DNA of 64,000 bases from Actinomycetaceae bacterium zg-1166. GTDB lineage: Bacteria; Actinomycetota; Actinomycetes; Actinomycetales; Actinomycetaceae. The stretch lies in NCBI GenBank assembly GCA_015679245.1, contig CP064953.1, forward strand, positions 1,736,001 to 1,800,000, written 5' to 3'. Shown here in pieces: positions 45,431 to 56,800 of this stretch (its first letter is position 1; each line of letters starts with the position of its first letter). A program made the translations under genes and the position numbers. The notes under the pieces are model-generated. The model was not told the DNA's origin, did not search any database, and was given only the letters and a program-made list of their open reading frames with translations.

Positions 45431-46408
45431 CTATTTTTCTCCAGGAACGACGCTGGCACCCTCAGCTGGCCCGCCACGCAGCACTCGGAAACCTTGCGCA
45501 CGGATCACTTCAACCGTTGCCGGATCGAGTTCGTCAAACACCAGCACCGAGGGGCCTGCGCCTGAGATCACAGCAGGCCATCCAGCCTCTCGCAGAGCGC
45601 GAACAAGATGAGCCGAAGCTGGCATTGAATCGGCACGATAATCCTGGTGGAGGCGATCCTTCGTCGCCTCCAGAAGAAGATCAGGGCGCCCTCCCAGTGC
45701 CAGCACAAGCATCGCAGTACGCGAGGAATTAAAAGCCGCATCGGCATGTGGCACAAGTGGAGGGAGCACCGAACGCGCAGTCTCAGTAAGCAACTGAGAA
45801 TCGGGAACCAAAAGCGTGGTGCGAATTGCCGAACTCACCGGAATCTTCACCGCATGGGCTCGGCGCATCTGCCCAGCGAAGGAGGAAGAGGACACACCCC
45901 TCTCGTCCGTACCAGTGCCAGTATCGCTCTGCCGGTTCTCAGCTCCTTCCATCCAGGAGAGCACTGCACCACCAAAGATCGCCGGTGCCGCATTATCCGG
46001 ATGTCCCTCGAACTCACTGGCAATGGTGAGAACACTTTGGTCATCAAGGAGTTCAGGAGTATCCACAAGCCCACGAACAAGCATAATTCCAGCGACTACA
46101 GCAGCCGCAGAGGAACCCAGGCCGCGCCCCTGTGCGATCGCATTGCGGCAGGTCAGCTGAATACCACTACCTGGAAGCCCGGCCACGTCGAGAGTGCGAC
46201 GCAGCGCACGCACGATGAGGTGAGAATCGTCGGTGGGAAGAACCTCCGCGCCTTCTCCTTCGATCTTTACGGACGTCGCACCTGTGGTCAGGCGCACACT
46301 TACCTCGTCGTAGATCGGATGAGCCATACCTAAGGAATCGAAGCCAGGGCCAAGGTTCCCAGAAGTGGCTGGCACGCGCACGCGTGCGCTTGAACGCACG
46401 ATACGCAT
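45431..46408 (-). CDS. thrB: Homoserine kinase, 325 aa
   Basis: GHMP-family kinase that phosphorylates homoserine for threonine synthesis. RVRVPATSGNLGPGFDSLGMAHP is the N-terminal family motif, GRGLGSSAAAVVAGI is the ATP-binding P-loop and AVISGAGPSVLVF is motif 3. The length is normal. Its ATG shares one base with the thrC stop (TAATG at 46408). Last gene of hom-thrC-thrB, in which all three are overlapped or adjacent. Confidence 0.96.
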   Translation of the reverse strand: MRIVRSSARVRVPATSGNLGPGFDSLGMAHPIYDEVSVRLTTGATSVKIEGEGAEVLPTDDSHLIVRALRRTLDVAGLPGSGIQLTCRNAIAQGRGLGSSAAAVVAGIMLVRGLVDTPELLDDQSVLTIASEFEGHPDNAAPAIFGGAVLSWMEGAENRQSDTGTGTDERGVSSSSFAGQMRRAHAVKIPVSSAIRTTLLVPDSQLLTETARSVLPPLVPHADAAFNSSRTAMLVLALGGRPDLLLEATKDRLHQDYRADSMPASAHLVRALREAGWPAVISGAGPSVLVFDELDPATVEVIRAQGFRVLRGGPAEGASVVPGEK

Positions 46409-47508
46409 TAGAGATCCAATGCGCGAGCAGCTGCTTCAGTGGTGGCCTCGATTGGAGTGATATCGAGATCACGCCCACTCAAGGCAGTGGCCGTATCCTT
46501 TAGACCGTTGCCCGTCACCGTGCAGACGATCGTAGCGCCCTCGGGCACCTTCCCCGCCTCAGCCGCCTTGAGGAGACCGGCGATTGAGGCGGCAGAACCT
46601 GGCTCAATAAACACACCCACCTGGGCAGCAAGCAGAGCTTGAGCTGCGAGGATTTCCTCGTCAGTGACGCGATCAATCCACCCCTGGGAATCGTCACGAG
46701 CTTCCTCGGCCAGCTTCCAGGAAGCGGGATTACCGATACGGATTGCCGTGGCTACTGTTTCAGGTTTCTCCACTGGATGTCCGAGTACGAGCGGTGCTGC
46801 ACCCCACGCCTGCACCCCCCACATCTGGGGAACCTTCGAGGCAACAGGAGCAAGCTCCGTGGCACTCCTCCCCATTGACGCAGCAGTAGTGCGTCCAGCG
46901 TACTCGCAGTACCCCATCCAATAGGCGGAAATATTGCCGGCATTACCCACAGGAAGAACGTGGATATCGGGAGCATCACCTAGAGCGTCCACAACCTCAA
47001 AAGCAGCTGTCTTTTGCCCCTGGAGGCGGTAGGGATTGACCGAATTAACAAGAGCCACCGGGTAATTTGCCGTGAGTTCACGAGCAATTCGCAAGCAATC
47101 GTCGAAGTTTCCATCCACCGCAACGAGGTTTGCACCATGAACGATAGCCTGGGCAAGTTTACCCGCCGCAATCTTCCCAGCCGGAAGGATTACAGCCGAG
47201 GAAAGCCCAGCAGCAACAGCGTACGCCGCTGCACTAGCCGACGTATTTCCCGTCGAGGCACATGCGACGATCTTGGCATCACTGTGAAGCACCTGCGAGA
47301 TCGCACTCGTCATGCCACGGTCCTTGAAGGAACCCGTAGGGTTCATTCCTTCCACCTTGACGTACACTTTCGCGCCCGTGCGCGACGAGAGTGCGGGTGC
47401 TGGCACCAGCGGAGTACCACCCTCACCCAAGGTGACAACAGGATCGTCGGCGCCAAAAGGAAGGCGCTCGTGGTATTCGCGAATTACTCCTTGCCACTGA
47501 TGAGCCAT
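46408..47508 (-). CDS. thrC: Threonine synthase, 366 aa
   Basis: PLP enzyme that converts O-phosphohomoserine to threonine. The PLP Lys is in [37 protein letters not shown] is the substrate loop, and [19 protein letters not shown] and [10 protein letters not shown] bind the PLP phosphate and ring. The start at 47508 overlaps the hom stop by one base (TGATG). The frame open to 47673 lies inside hom. Compact form without the long N-terminal domain. Confidence 0.96.
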   Translation of the reverse strand: MAHQWQGVIREYHERLPFGADDPVVTLGEGGTPLVPAPALSSRTGAKVYVKVEGMNPTGSFKDRGMTSAISQVLHSDAKIVACASTGNTSASAAAYAVAAGLSSAVILPAGKIAAGKLAQAIVHGANLVAVDGNFDDCLRIARELTANYPVALVNSVNPYRLQGQKTAAFEVVDALGDAPDIHVLPVGNAGNISAYWMGYCEYAGRTTAASMGRSATELAPVASKVPQMWGVQAWGAAPLVLGHPVEKPETVATAIRIGNPASWKLAEEARDDSQGWIDRVTDEEILAAQALLAAQVGVFIEPGSAASIAGLLKAAEAGKVPEGATIVCTVTGNGLKDTATALSGRDLDITPIEATTEAAARALDL

Positions 47509-48800
47509 CAGGATTCCTCCACTCGGATAACAGAATGAACACCGGCGACGAATTCTGCCTGTGTGAGTTCTTCGATCGTCGCCTGAAGATCGGACTGGGT
47601 TGCTGCGTGCGTGCGCACGACAAGATGCGAATGAGCGGTGGCGTGTTTCTCGCCCGGAGCCTCTTCTTGCCACACCGAGCCAATCGAAACTCCATGTCGG
47701 GCAAAAATTCCCGTGACCTCGGTTAACACCCCAACTTCGTCGTGCACAAGAAGCTGCACTTGGAAGGAAGAAATCGTCGCCCCCGGAGAAAGCACAGGCA
47801 AGTCGGCATAGATGAGTTCGCGCGGAGCATGACCGCCATCCACGCGGTGAGCTGCTGCGGCAACGACGTCAGAGAGAACTGCCGAAGCTGTGGGAGCACC
47901 ACCTGCTCCGCGCCCATAGAACATAAGACGATCAGCTGCTTCAGCTTCAATCACGACAGCATTAAAGGGGCCGTGTACACCGGCAAGGGGATGATTCGTG
48001 GGCACAAGAGCGGGAGCGACAAAGGCTTCGATTCCCTTGGGGCGGCGACGAGCAGTAGCAATGAGCTTCACCACAAAGCCGGCACGGGTAGCCGAAGCAA
48101 TATCCTCAGCAGTGATATGGCGAATCCCCTGAACATGCACATCGTCGAGACACACTCGCGAATGGAAAGCGAGAGAAGCGAGAATGGCGCATTTGGCGGC
48201 AGCATCATAGCCTTCGACGTCCGCAGTGGGATCAGCTTCGGCGTAGCCGAGAGCCTGAGCCTGAGCAAGAGCCGCCTCAAAAGTGAGCCCCTTCGTGGTC
48301 ATTTCATCGAGAATGTAGTTTGTGGTGCCGTTGACAATGCCGAGCACAGCGGTAATCTGATCGCCCGATAGGGATTCACGCAGTCCATAAACTACTGGCA
48401 CAGCGCCAGCTACGGCAGCCTCGTAATAGAGATCCACATTGGCTCGCGCGGCAGCCTCGTAGAGTTCGGGGCCATGAGCTGCAAGAAGAGCTTTATTCCC
48501 AGTCACCACGGAGGCACCTGCAGCAAAGGCCTCAAGAATATACGTGCGAGCCGGTTCAATCCCGCCGATAAGTTCTATAACAATATCGGCACGCGAGATG
48601 AGTGCCGTAGCGTCCTGAGTGAGTAAGGCGGGAGAGATCTCCACCTCGCGCGCAGCGGCGACATTGCGCACGGCCACACCGATGAGGTTGAGGTGGGCTC
48701 CTGCTCGTGCAGCAAGTTCACTGCTCTGTTCCTGCAAGAGGCGCACCACCTGGCTGCCCACCGTGCCACATCCGAGCACAGCCACGTTCACTTCGCTCAT
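47508..48800 (-). CDS. hom: Homoserine dehydrogenase, 430 aa
   Basis: Reduces aspartate semialdehyde to homoserine. The NAD(P)-binding start is [15 protein letters not shown]. The catalytic core has [45 protein letters not shown]-terminal ACT domain ([28 protein letters not shown]) makes feedback control by threonine likely. GGGGAGAAG precedes the ATG. First gene of the hom-thrC-thrB operon, which branches from the lysine path encoded by lysA nearby. Confidence 0.96.
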   Translation of the reverse strand: MSEVNVAVLGCGTVGSQVVRLLQEQSSELAARAGAHLNLIGVAVRNVAAAREVEISPALLTQDATALISRADIVIELIGGIEPARTYILEAFAAGASVVTGNKALLAAHGPELYEAAARANVDLYYEAAVAGAVPVVYGLRESLSGDQITAVLGIVNGTTNYILDEMTTKGLTFEAALAQAQALGYAEADPTADVEGYDAAAKCAILASLAFHSRVCLDDVHVQGIRHITAEDIASATRAGFVVKLIATARRRPKGIEAFVAPALVPTNHPLAGVHGPFNAVVIEAEAADRLMFYGRGAGGAPTASAVLSDVVAAAAHRVDGGHAPRELIYADLPVLSPGATISSFQVQLLVHDEVGVLTEVTGIFARHGVSIGSVWQEEAPGEKHATAHSHLVVRTHAATQSDLQATIEELTQAEFVAGVHSVIRVEES

Positions 48801-49129
48801 GCTTCTCCCCTCGGCTCAATCTCTCTCCTAGCGCGCCGAATCGCCAGGCCAATTGTCACAAGACTACCGGGATCGTGCGAACTGCGCGCCGCATGTCTCA
48901 TTCCCTTGTTCCCTACGTGAGTTTTAGCCAGCCTGAGTACGTGGCCGAGCTGGCGCATGTCTCACTCCCTTACTTCTCACGTGGGTTTTGACCGCAAGTG
49001 AGACGAAACCCGAGAAGGTTTCCTCATTCCCCTCGCCCTGCGTGAGTTTCACGGAGGTAAGGGAAGAGCGCGAACTGGCCAGGAATTTTGTCACCAGGAG
49101 TAGGCACATGCGTGCGCTACGGTAGGAAC
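48801..49129. repeat. Intergenic region between divergent hom and aroD with three imperfect repeats
   Basis: Copy 1 (about 48891-48929) and copy 2 (about 48955-48993) share GCATGTCTCA-TCCCTT then ACGTGAGTTTT or ACGTGGGTTTT, with a period of 64 bases. A shorter third copy (about 49022-49052) has CTCATTCCC and GCGTGAGTTTCA. They lie between the two start codons, so they could be regulator sites, or fragments of an old duplication. No gene seen. Confidence 0.6.
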
Positions 49130-49903
49130 ATGGCTCATTCAGCAAAGCCCGCTTCCTTCGGGCATGTGCAGTTGGGCGCTGGCTCCAGCGTCTTTATCGT
49201 TCCACTCACTCCTGCCACACGCGAGGAAGCCTTCACCACCGCTAGTTTCGCTGCTCACACCGACGCTGACCTCGTAGAATGGCGCGTCGATTACTTTGAA
49301 GAGGCACCCGATCCTCGCGCCTGTTCGCATATGGCGGCTCTGCTCACCGGACGGGTTGACAAACCCCTTATTGCTACATTTCGCACACCAGCCGAAGGTG
49401 GTGAACGTGACATTTCCGACGAGGAGTACCAGCGCCTTCTCATTTCTCTTGCCACAACCGGCTCAATTGCGGGAATCGACATAGAACTTGAACGTGGACG
49501 AGGCACTGACCTCATCACACACGCGCACCGGGTAGGTGTGAGCGTCATCGTTTCCAAACATGAAACCACCAGAACGCCCAAGCCCGCCGCAATCGTCGAT
49601 GCACTTGCAGAGATGGAGAGTATGGGTGCCGATGTCGCGAAGTTTGCTACCACTGCAACCTCGGCGCGTGACGTTGCACTGCTTGCGCAAGCTACTGCTG
49701 AGGCGGCCTCCCTCCTTCAGATCCCTCTCATCACAATGGCAATGGGAGAAATCGGTGTCGCCTCGCGCCTAGTAGGAGGAATTTTTGGGAGCGCCGCTAC
49801 CTTTGCCTCCATCGGTGATGTCTCCGCCCCCGGCCAGGTGCCCCTGGCTAAAGCGGCGGGAATTGTGCGGCAGATCGAGGCCTGGAGCGGGCTTACTCAG
49901 TAG
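49130..49903 (+). CDS. aroD: Type I 3-dehydroquinate dehydratase, 257 aa
   Basis: Shikimate-pathway enzyme that forms a Schiff base with 3-dehydroquinate. DLVEWRVDYFE holds the substrate Glu/Arg, VIVSKHETTRTP the catalytic His, and GADVAKFATTA the Schiff-base Lys. PLITMAMGEIGVASRLVGGIFGSAATFA completes the barrel. I start at the ATG at 49130. The frame open from 49088 has no extra support. It points opposite to hom and lysA and interrupts the usual lysA-hom adjacency, so it looks inserted. Confidence 0.93.
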   Translation: MAHSAKPASFGHVQLGAGSSVFIVPLTPATREEAFTTASFAAHTDADLVEWRVDYFEEAPDPRACSHMAALLTGRVDKPLIATFRTPAEGGERDISDEEYQRLLISLATTGSIAGIDIELERGRGTDLITHAHRVGVSVIVSKHETTRTPKPAAIVDALAEMESMGADVAKFATTATSARDVALLAQATAEAASLLQIPLITMAMGEIGVASRLVGGIFGSAATFASIGDVSAPGQVPLAKAAGIVRQIEAWSGLTQ

Positions 49904-50096
49904 AAACTGCATCAGATGATGACTGGGCTGCAGCTCATATCTGCGAAGCTCATGCCTGCACAGCCCACATCTGCGGGGTTCGTGCCTACGACAAAGCCAC
50001 CTATCGGCATGTCGCCTCCGACCGGTAATGGGAAGATCCACGCCTGCGACAAAGCCGCGACACACTTCCTTGTACCTTTCTTGCTGAGCACACCAA

Positions 50097-51515
50097 CTAA
50101 CTGTTCAGCTCGTAGCCTTCAGCATCCACATCCCGAGAAAGAAGATCTTCCACACTCTCACGACGAATGAGGAGACGCGACTTCCCGCCGTTGACCGCCA
50201 CGACAGCTGGACGTGCCGCCATGTTGTAGTTCGAAGCCATCGAAGCACCATACGCTCCGGTGACAGGGACAGCCAGGAGGTCACCTGGACCAAGATTCGC
50301 CGAGAGCGCCACATCGCGCACCACAATATCCCCACTCTCACAGTGTTTACCTACAATCCGCGAACGCACCACATCGTGCGAAGGCTCGCGGTTAGCCAAC
50401 GTCACCGTGTAGTCAGCCTGATAGAGAGCCGGGCGGATGTTATCACTCATCCCTCCATCCACAGCCACGTAACGGCGTGAACCTTCCTCAAGTGGCACCG
50501 CTTTGATCGTCCCCACTGTGTAAAGGGTGAGAGTGGAAGGCGCGGCAATTGAACGCCCTGGCTCAATGGAGATGCGTGGAGCTGGTAGGCCGCTCACCTT
50601 CCCATGCGATTGCACGGCAGAAGCAAGGGCACGTGCATATTCGATGGGAGCTGGGGGGATATCGTCAAGCACGGTGTAGCGCACAGCATAACCGCCACCG
50701 AGATCCACTTCTTCCACCACATAGCCAAGGTGCGTGGCGATCTGTGCACGCAGATCCATCACAACCCCTGCGGCCTGTGTAAATGCGTCGAGATTGAGGA
50801 TCTGCGAGCCGATATGCGAATGCAGACCCACCAGATGAAGGTGGGGAGAAGCCAGCACTTCCTCAGCGGCACGCATCGCCATCCCTGAGGCAAGAGAAAG
50901 ACCAAACTTCTGGTCCTCGTGTGCCGTGGAAATGTACTCGTGCCCTCCAGCATGAACTCCGGTAGTCACACGAAGCACGATATTGGCCTGCCGCTGCTCC
51001 TCTTTGGCCAGAGTCTCTACCAGAGCAAGTTCAGCGAGAGAATCGACGACGATATGCGCGAGGTCATTGCGCAAGGCGAGACGGATTTCCTCGCACGACT
51101 TGTTGTTTCCATGCAGCCCAATCTTGTTTCCCTCAACACCTGCCGCGAGCGCGGTGACGAGTTCACCCAGCGAGCACGTGTCAAGGCACAGGCCTTCCTC
51201 GCTCATCCATGTAGCCACACCTGCACTGAGGAACGCTTTCCCGGCGTAGTACACCTGTGCGCCTGACAGCGGCGCGAATGCTTCCTCCATTGCTTGTTTC
51301 CACGCCTGGGCACGCCTTCGCATATCTTCTTCGTCGATGACGAAAAGCGGGGTTCCGTAGGTGGATGCCAAAGTGCGCACACCCACACCTCCCACAGTGA
51401 GTTCACCGCCGTGGCGAGCTGTGGTTGTTGACCATAGGCCACCACGAGAACCATCAGGTTCGGGGGCGGCGAAGTTTTCGAGCGGTGTTGGGTGTGGTGC
51501 GTGCGAATTCTCCAT
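50097..51515 (-). CDS. lysA: Diaminopimelate decarboxylase, 472 aa
   Basis: Last step of lysine synthesis: meso-diaminopimelate to lysine, PLP-dependent, alanine-racemase fold. The PLP Lys is in VYYAGKAFLS. HGNNKSCEEIRLAL, GLHSHIGSQI, VDLGGGYAV and ISIEPGRSIAAPS are family landmarks. CESGDIV, with the active-site Cys, and AYGASMASNYN lie near the C-terminus. AAGGAG precedes the ATG. Downstream of argS on the same strand, separated by a terminator-like hairpin at 51714-51745. Confidence 0.96.
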   Translation of the reverse strand: MENSHAPHPTPLENFAAPEPDGSRGGLWSTTTARHGGELTVGGVGVRTLASTYGTPLFVIDEEDMRRRAQAWKQAMEEAFAPLSGAQVYYAGKAFLSAGVATWMSEEGLCLDTCSLGELVTALAAGVEGNKIGLHGNNKSCEEIRLALRNDLAHIVVDSLAELALVETLAKEEQRQANIVLRVTTGVHAGGHEYISTAHEDQKFGLSLASGMAMRAAEEVLASPHLHLVGLHSHIGSQILNLDAFTQAAGVVMDLRAQIATHLGYVVEEVDLGGGYAVRYTVLDDIPPAPIEYARALASAVQSHGKVSGLPAPRISIEPGRSIAAPSTLTLYTVGTIKAVPLEEGSRRYVAVDGGMSDNIRPALYQADYTVTLANREPSHDVVRSRIVGKHCESGDIVVRDVALSANLGPGDLLAVPVTGAYGASMASNYNMAARPAVVAVNGGKSRLLIRRESVEDLLSRDVDAEGYELNS

Positions 51516-51713
51516 GATCGTCTCCTTGCTGGCGAGCCTCGGTTAAAGTGAGGGCGTCCGATGAGGAACGCAGACACGAGGTTGCTGGTTGGGATGGTAG
51601 GTTGGCGTGCTACCGCTTAGTGGGCAGACTAGCAAGAGTAAGTGCGAGGTTGAGGCGAAGTACTGCTACATGGACGGTGTAAAAGCCTGCCACCTTTCCC
51701 CCACGTAAAACAC

Positions 51714-51745
51714 GGGAGGGGAAGATACACAAATCCTCCCCTCCC
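51714..51745 (-). terminator. Terminator hairpin between argS and lysA
   Basis: GGGAGGGGA (51714-51722) pairs with TCCCCTCCC (51737-51745). On the minus strand GTGTTTTACG follows. It lies 85 bases past the argS stop, so lysA probably has its own promoter in the 200 bases that remain. The rest of 51516-51828 shows no gene. Confidence 0.75.
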
Positions 51746-51828
51746 TGAGATCAGCTTTACTCCTACCCGCAAGCGTCCTCACTCACACATCGGCGAGATA
51801 CGAATACGAGCCTGCGCTTTCCGCAACC

Positions 51829-53505
51829 TCACATCTTTTCTGGAGCGCTCACTCCCAGGAGATTAAGGCCATTAGCGAGCACCTGACGTGCCGCATTATT
51901 CACCCACAGGCGAGTTCGGTGAAGGCCTGTAACTTCTTCGTCGGCGCGAGGTGTGACGCGCGCCTTGGCGTACCACGTGTGGTAGGCTCCGGCCACTTCC
52001 TCAAGATAGCGAGCCACGCGGTGTGGCTCACGCATGTGTGCGGCCTGTGCACAGATATCCGGGAAGCGCGCAAGAGTTCCTAGAAGATCAGAATCAGCAG
52101 TCTCAAGCAGCTCCGGCTCAAAACCGTCCTCCGTGCGCACCCCGTGTTCAGTAGCATTAACACCTACCGAACAGGTGCGAGCATGAGCGTACTGGACGTA
52201 GTAGACGGGGTTCTCGTTTGTATGCGAGGCAACAAGATCCAGGTCAAGTTCAAGCGTGGTATCCACAGAGGCTCGCACTAGGGAGTAACGGGCAGCGTCC
52301 ACCCCCACAGCCTCAACGAGATCTTCCATCGTCACCACTGTGCCAGCACGCTTGGACATACGCACAGCCTTGCCCTCACGCACAAGATTGACAAGCTGCC
52401 CAATGAGGATTTCAAGGTTTCCACTCGCTCCAGCGGTATCCCCAAAAGCCCGAGCCATCGCATACATTCGACCGATATAACCGTGATGATCGGCACCCAG
52501 CATGTAGACGCACTGATCTGCGCCACGCTCACGCTTATCGAGGTAGTAGGCGATATCGCCAGCGAAGTAGGCCGTCTCGCCATCGGACTTGACGATGACA
52601 CGATCCTTATCGTCACCAAAATCGGTGGAACGCAACCAGAGTGCGCCTTCTTTCTCAAAGAGTTGGCCATCTGCGCGTAGGTGTTCAATCGCAGCAGCCA
52701 CGGCTCCCGAATCGTGGAGGGACTGCTCGTGGAAGAATACGTCAAACTCAGAACGGAACTCGTGGAGAGATTCTTTGATCTCAGCAAACATGAGTTCCAC
52801 ACCACGGGCGCGGAAAACTTCTTGAGCCTGCTCATCAGGTAGATCGCGCGGATCTGGCTCACCTTCTGCGACAGCTTGCTCAATTACCTTCCTCGCGATG
52901 TCCTCGATGTATTGGCCGCCGTACCCATCTTCGGGAACCTCGCGACCCTTCGCACGAGCCAGAAGGGAGGCTGAGAAGTGATCGATCTGGTTGCCATGGT
53001 CGTTGAAGTAGTATTCGCGCACTACTTCGGCACCTGTGAAAGCGAGAATTCGAGCAAGAGAATCGCCAACCGCCGCCCAGCGAGTACCACCAATATGAAG
53101 GGGACCTGTGGGATTGGCCGACACGTACTCAAGATTGACACTGCGCCCAACGTTCGTGGTGGTACGCCCATAATCGGCACCTGCCTCAAGGATTGTGCGA
53201 GCCAGTTCACCAGCCGAGGCAGCTGAGAGGCGGATGTTGAGGAAGCCAGGGCCTGCCACCTCCACGCTGCTCACTCCAGGAATAGCTTCGAGGCGTGAAG
53301 CAAGAAGTGCGGCAAGATCGCGCGGGCTCATGCCGGCGCGCTTAGCCAACTGCATTGCGATGTTCGTAGCCCAATCTCCGTGCTCGCGCGAGCGTGGACG
53401 CTCTACCTTCACCTCGGGAAGAGGATCGTCAATCGCGATAGCGCCTTCTGTGAGAGCGGCTTGGAGCTGGGAGGAAATATGCTGGGCAAGTTCTTCAGGA
53501 GTCAC
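51829..53505 (-). CDS. argS: Arginyl-tRNA synthetase, 558 aa
   Basis: Class I synthetase. An N-terminal Add1 domain (residues 1-100) binds the tRNA D-loop. HIGH appears as [19 protein letters not shown] as [11 protein letters not shown], and the DALR anticodon domain runs from [12 protein letters not shown] to the end. The closing residues [13 protein letters not shown] are typical. Full length. First gene of the argS-lysA-hom block. A tRNA-Arg gene lies 92 bases upstream on the other strand. Confidence 0.97.
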   Translation of the reverse strand: MTPEELAQHISSQLQAALTEGAIAIDDPLPEVKVERPRSREHGDWATNIAMQLAKRAGMSPRDLAALLASRLEAIPGVSSVEVAGPGFLNIRLSAASAGELARTILEAGADYGRTTTNVGRSVNLEYVSANPTGPLHIGGTRWAAVGDSLARILAFTGAEVVREYYFNDHGNQIDHFSASLLARAKGREVPEDGYGGQYIEDIARKVIEQAVAEGEPDPRDLPDEQAQEVFRARGVELMFAEIKESLHEFRSEFDVFFHEQSLHDSGAVAAAIEHLRADGQLFEKEGALWLRSTDFGDDKDRVIVKSDGETAYFAGDIAYYLDKRERGADQCVYMLGADHHGYIGRMYAMARAFGDTAGASGNLEILIGQLVNLVREGKAVRMSKRAGTVVTMEDLVEAVGVDAARYSLVRASVDTTLELDLDLVASHTNENPVYYVQYAHARTCSVGVNATEHGVRTEDGFEPELLETADSDLLGTLARFPDICAQAAHMREPHRVARYLEEVAGAYHTWYAKARVTPRADEEVTGLHRTRLWVNNAARQVLANGLNLLGVSAPEKM

Positions 53506-53597
53506 ATTCCGTATTCTACGATGTGGGTTGCAGGCGGCGGCGCGTTGAGAGTGGGTTCACGCGGACTGAGGTACCAATGCTGCTAGAATTGCGGGGC

Positions 53598-53670
53598 GCC
53601 CCGATAGCTCAGGGGATAGAGCGTTCGCCTCCGGAGCGAAAGGCCGCAGGTTCGAATCCTGTTCGGGGCA
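53598..53670 (+). tRNA. tRNA-Arg (anticodon CCG)
   Basis: Acceptor GCCCCGA (53598-53604) pairs with TCGGGGC (53663-53669), discriminator A. D-arm TAGCTCAGGGGATAGAGC, anticodon stem TTCGC/GCGAA with loop CTCCGGA giving anticodon CCG (53631-53633), and T-arm GCAGGTTCGAATCCTGT. No encoded CCA. A TAGAAT box (53584-53589) just upstream is a good -10 candidate. Two hairpins follow. Confidence 0.96.
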
Positions 53671-53678
53671 CATTGTGA

Positions 53679-53713
53679 TGTCCCAGGAGATAGTTCCGCT
53701 TTTTCCTGGGACA
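53679..53713 (+). terminator. Terminator hairpin after tRNA-Arg
   Basis: TGTCCCAGGA (53679-53688) pairs with TCCTGGGACA (53704-53713), a perfect 10-bp stem. The loop carries GCTTTTT. It begins 9 bases past the tRNA. Confidence 0.7.
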
Positions 53714-53719
53714 CATGTG

Positions 53720-53759
53720 CGGATGCCTCAGGAGGTAGTTCTTCCTCCTGAGGCATCCG
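53720..53759. terminator. Second, stronger hairpin (16-bp stem) after tRNA-Arg
   Basis: Arms 53720-53735 and 53744-53759 pair perfectly around TAGTTCTT. The 5' arm and loop (CTCAGGAGGTAGTT) resemble those of the hairpin just before it (CCCAGGAGATAGTT), so the pair looks duplicated. The plus strand continues GTTTCTGGCCTTT. It may serve both the tRNA and the leftward SNF2 gene, which stops at 53877. Confidence 0.7.
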
Positions 53760-53876
53760 GTTTCTGGCCTTTAACTCCGGTTTTCTAGCTATCTCTTTTC
53801 CGGCTACATCGGACTGCTGCTTGTACTGCTGCGTTTTATAGCTTTGTGGACACCTCGGCCTACTGTGTTTTGTGCC

Positions 53877-56800
53877 CTATCCCAGGAGCATCTGGAGATC
53901 TTCAGCCGTGAGCTTCGCCCCTCCCACATGGGTACTCTGCCCGACCTCGTCACCGGATGCCACACCGCCAGTATCTACAGCATCACCACCAGCGCCTTCC
54001 TCACTCTCACCTTGAGCAAAAATACCCGCTACAAGCTGGCGCTTCGCATCCTGAAGTGCCACCACTTTCTCCTCAATCGTCCCAAGAGACACCATGCGGT
54101 ACACATGCACCGACTTCTTCTGCCCAATGCGGTGAGTGCGATCCACAGCCTGTTCTTCAACAGCCGGATTCCACCAAGGATCAGTGAGCACCACGTAATC
54201 AGCCATTGTGAGGTTGAGACCCACACCACCGGCCTTAAGACTAATGAGGAACACAGAATCACTTCCCGAAGCAAACCCCGAGATCACTCCGGCGCGGTTC
54301 GTCGTGGCACCATCGAGATAGGAATAAGCGATCCCTTCGGTTTCCAGTCGCGCAGCAATCATCTTGAGATATCGCGTGAACTGACTAAAAACGAGCATAC
54401 GGTGCCCTTCTATCTGAGCCGATTGGAGCAGCGGGATAAGAGCATTGAGCTTTGACGAGGGCGCCGTTGATCCCTCATCCACCAGGCGCGGGTCAATGGC
54501 AAGCTGGCGAAGGCGCGTAAGAGCGCTGAGCACCTCAATGCGATTGTGTTCCATATCCTCAGCTAGGCGCAATACTCGCTGGCGTTCGCGCTGTAGATAT
54601 TTTTCGTAGAGACGTTTATGCCCACCTTCAAGTTCCACAGAGAGTAACTGTTCCTGCTTCTCAGGCAAATCTAACGCCACATCAGCCTTGGTTCGCCGCA
54701 AAAGGAAAGGAGCTATACGGCGGCGCAGCAAAGCCAAGCGTTGTGCCGAATCATGATCTCCACGTTCGATAGGACGACGAGTATGTTCACCAAACTGTTT
54801 GGCTGACCCCAGAAGTCCTGGCGCCGTGAGGGCAAAAATTGCCCATAGCTCACCCAAATTGTTCTCTATCGGTGTGCCAGTGATCGCAAAAGTAGGAGCG
54901 CCCAGGCTCATGATGCTGGTGAAGGTCTTTGAGGCCGGATTTTTGGCTTGCTGCGCTTCGTCAAGCACCACGGCTCGTGGGGCAAGTTCGGCGTACTCGG
55001 CGCTCTCCAAACGCAACAGCGTGTAGGACGTCACGAGTACATCAGCTCCATGCGCGTACTCAGCAAGGCGCTTACCTCGTCGTTTACGTGTTGCCTCAAC
55101 TGTTCGTACTGTGAGCCCTGGAGTGAACTTCTCTGCCTCCTTCTTCCAGTTACTCACCACGGACGTGGGGGCAACAACGATCCACGGGCCAGGAGTGTGC
55201 TCTTCAGCCTGACTCGTCTCCTCCCCAGAATCAGCCCTGCGAGTTTCGTCCCTCACAACAGGGTTTTCTACTTCGTCCTCGATCATTGCGAGAGTCTGAA
55301 CTGTCTTGCCTAGCCCCATATCGTCGGCAAGTACACCGCCAAGCCCCGCGCGGCGCAAGTTGGCAAGCCACCGGAACCCCTCAGCTTGGTAGGGGCGCAA
55401 TGTGGCGGTGAGACCAGAAGGGATAGGGGCGGGTGTGGGCGGGTTGCGTACAGTCTCACGCACAGCATCCAACCAAGCATGTGCGTTTGACTGCACGATG
55501 CCGAGGGAGAGGAGCTCCTCCCACCATGTGCGGCGCACACGTGGCACGCGAATCCCTGACCGAGGACGATCGTTGAGCATCCGAGCTTCGATCAGAAGTT
55601 CGCGCAATCGCATGAGTTCAGGAGTATCTAGGCGCACGTACTGCCCACTCTCAAGGAATACTGCTTCCTCACCCTCAACAAGAGCCTTGAGCAGCACGGG
55701 CATCTCGATGGAGTGCTCACCCACCACCATTCGCACGTCAAGATCGAACCAATCTTGGCTCGCTCCCGAATGCGTGCGGGTTCCCACCTCCACAACCGGG
55801 GCACTTGCCTGGCGAAAGTCTGGGATCTCGCCTAACACGTCTATGTGCACACCCAACGCCGCAAGGCGCGGGCACAGATCCTCCAGAAGAGTCACCACAT
55901 CGAGGCCACGAAGAAGAGACTCTTTGCGTAAACCTTCCTTACCTGTACGAGGATCTCTACTCACGAGGTCGGAAAGTTCAGAAACTACCTTCACTATCGA
56001 GGCGAGGTATTCGTCCTCTGCTTCGAGATGGCGACGGTGCTCCCTATGGCGAGGACGAAGGAGATCACTGTTGAGCGTAAGGGGATGTTTCTTCTTACTC
56101 TGCGCGATCGATCGAACAAATTCGCTGAGAGTGTCGTCGTGAGAGACGAAATCTTCGAGCCGCCTGCTGCGCGTGGCTCCCGCTTCTTCCGCATACGCCG
56201 CAAGGAGAGCAGCCACATGTTCTATATCCACTCCCCACGACCAGCTAATAAGTGCACGTGGCGCATCTGGGAGAGCTTCGCGCGGCACAAGCCCTACTCC
56301 CAGATGCAGGCTCTCCTTTGCGGCTGTAGGAGTGTATTCGAGGTGCGCAGGCACCCATCCCACACGAGAAATGAGAGGGAGAATATCGCGTTCGAAGGCC
56401 ACTCGTTCCTCAGCAGGAACAGTGATACCCTCCGGCATGGAAGCCAGTTTGAGCCAGGGAGTGCTCACCGGCTGTTCAAGTTGAGCAAGGTGGAGTCTCC
56501 CCGCTGATCTCTTCGGCTGCTGCCCAGCACCAGAAGCATCAGCATCACCCTCGCCGTTATCGTCACCGCGATCACGCCAGGCGATCCCGTGGAAGGGCCG
56601 TCCGATTCTCACTACGGACACGCCTTCTTCCAAGGCTGGATGTGTGAGACGAGCGCGCATAGAAATCCCACCCGCGGCTTCGTCGTCTACCTCGATATCA
56701 GCCCGAGCGAACTCTTTTTCTAGGAGTACCGGAGAGAAATCTGACTTCTCCACGAATGTCACCCCCGTGCGTTCGGCCTCACGCAAGGCGAGCCACAGCG

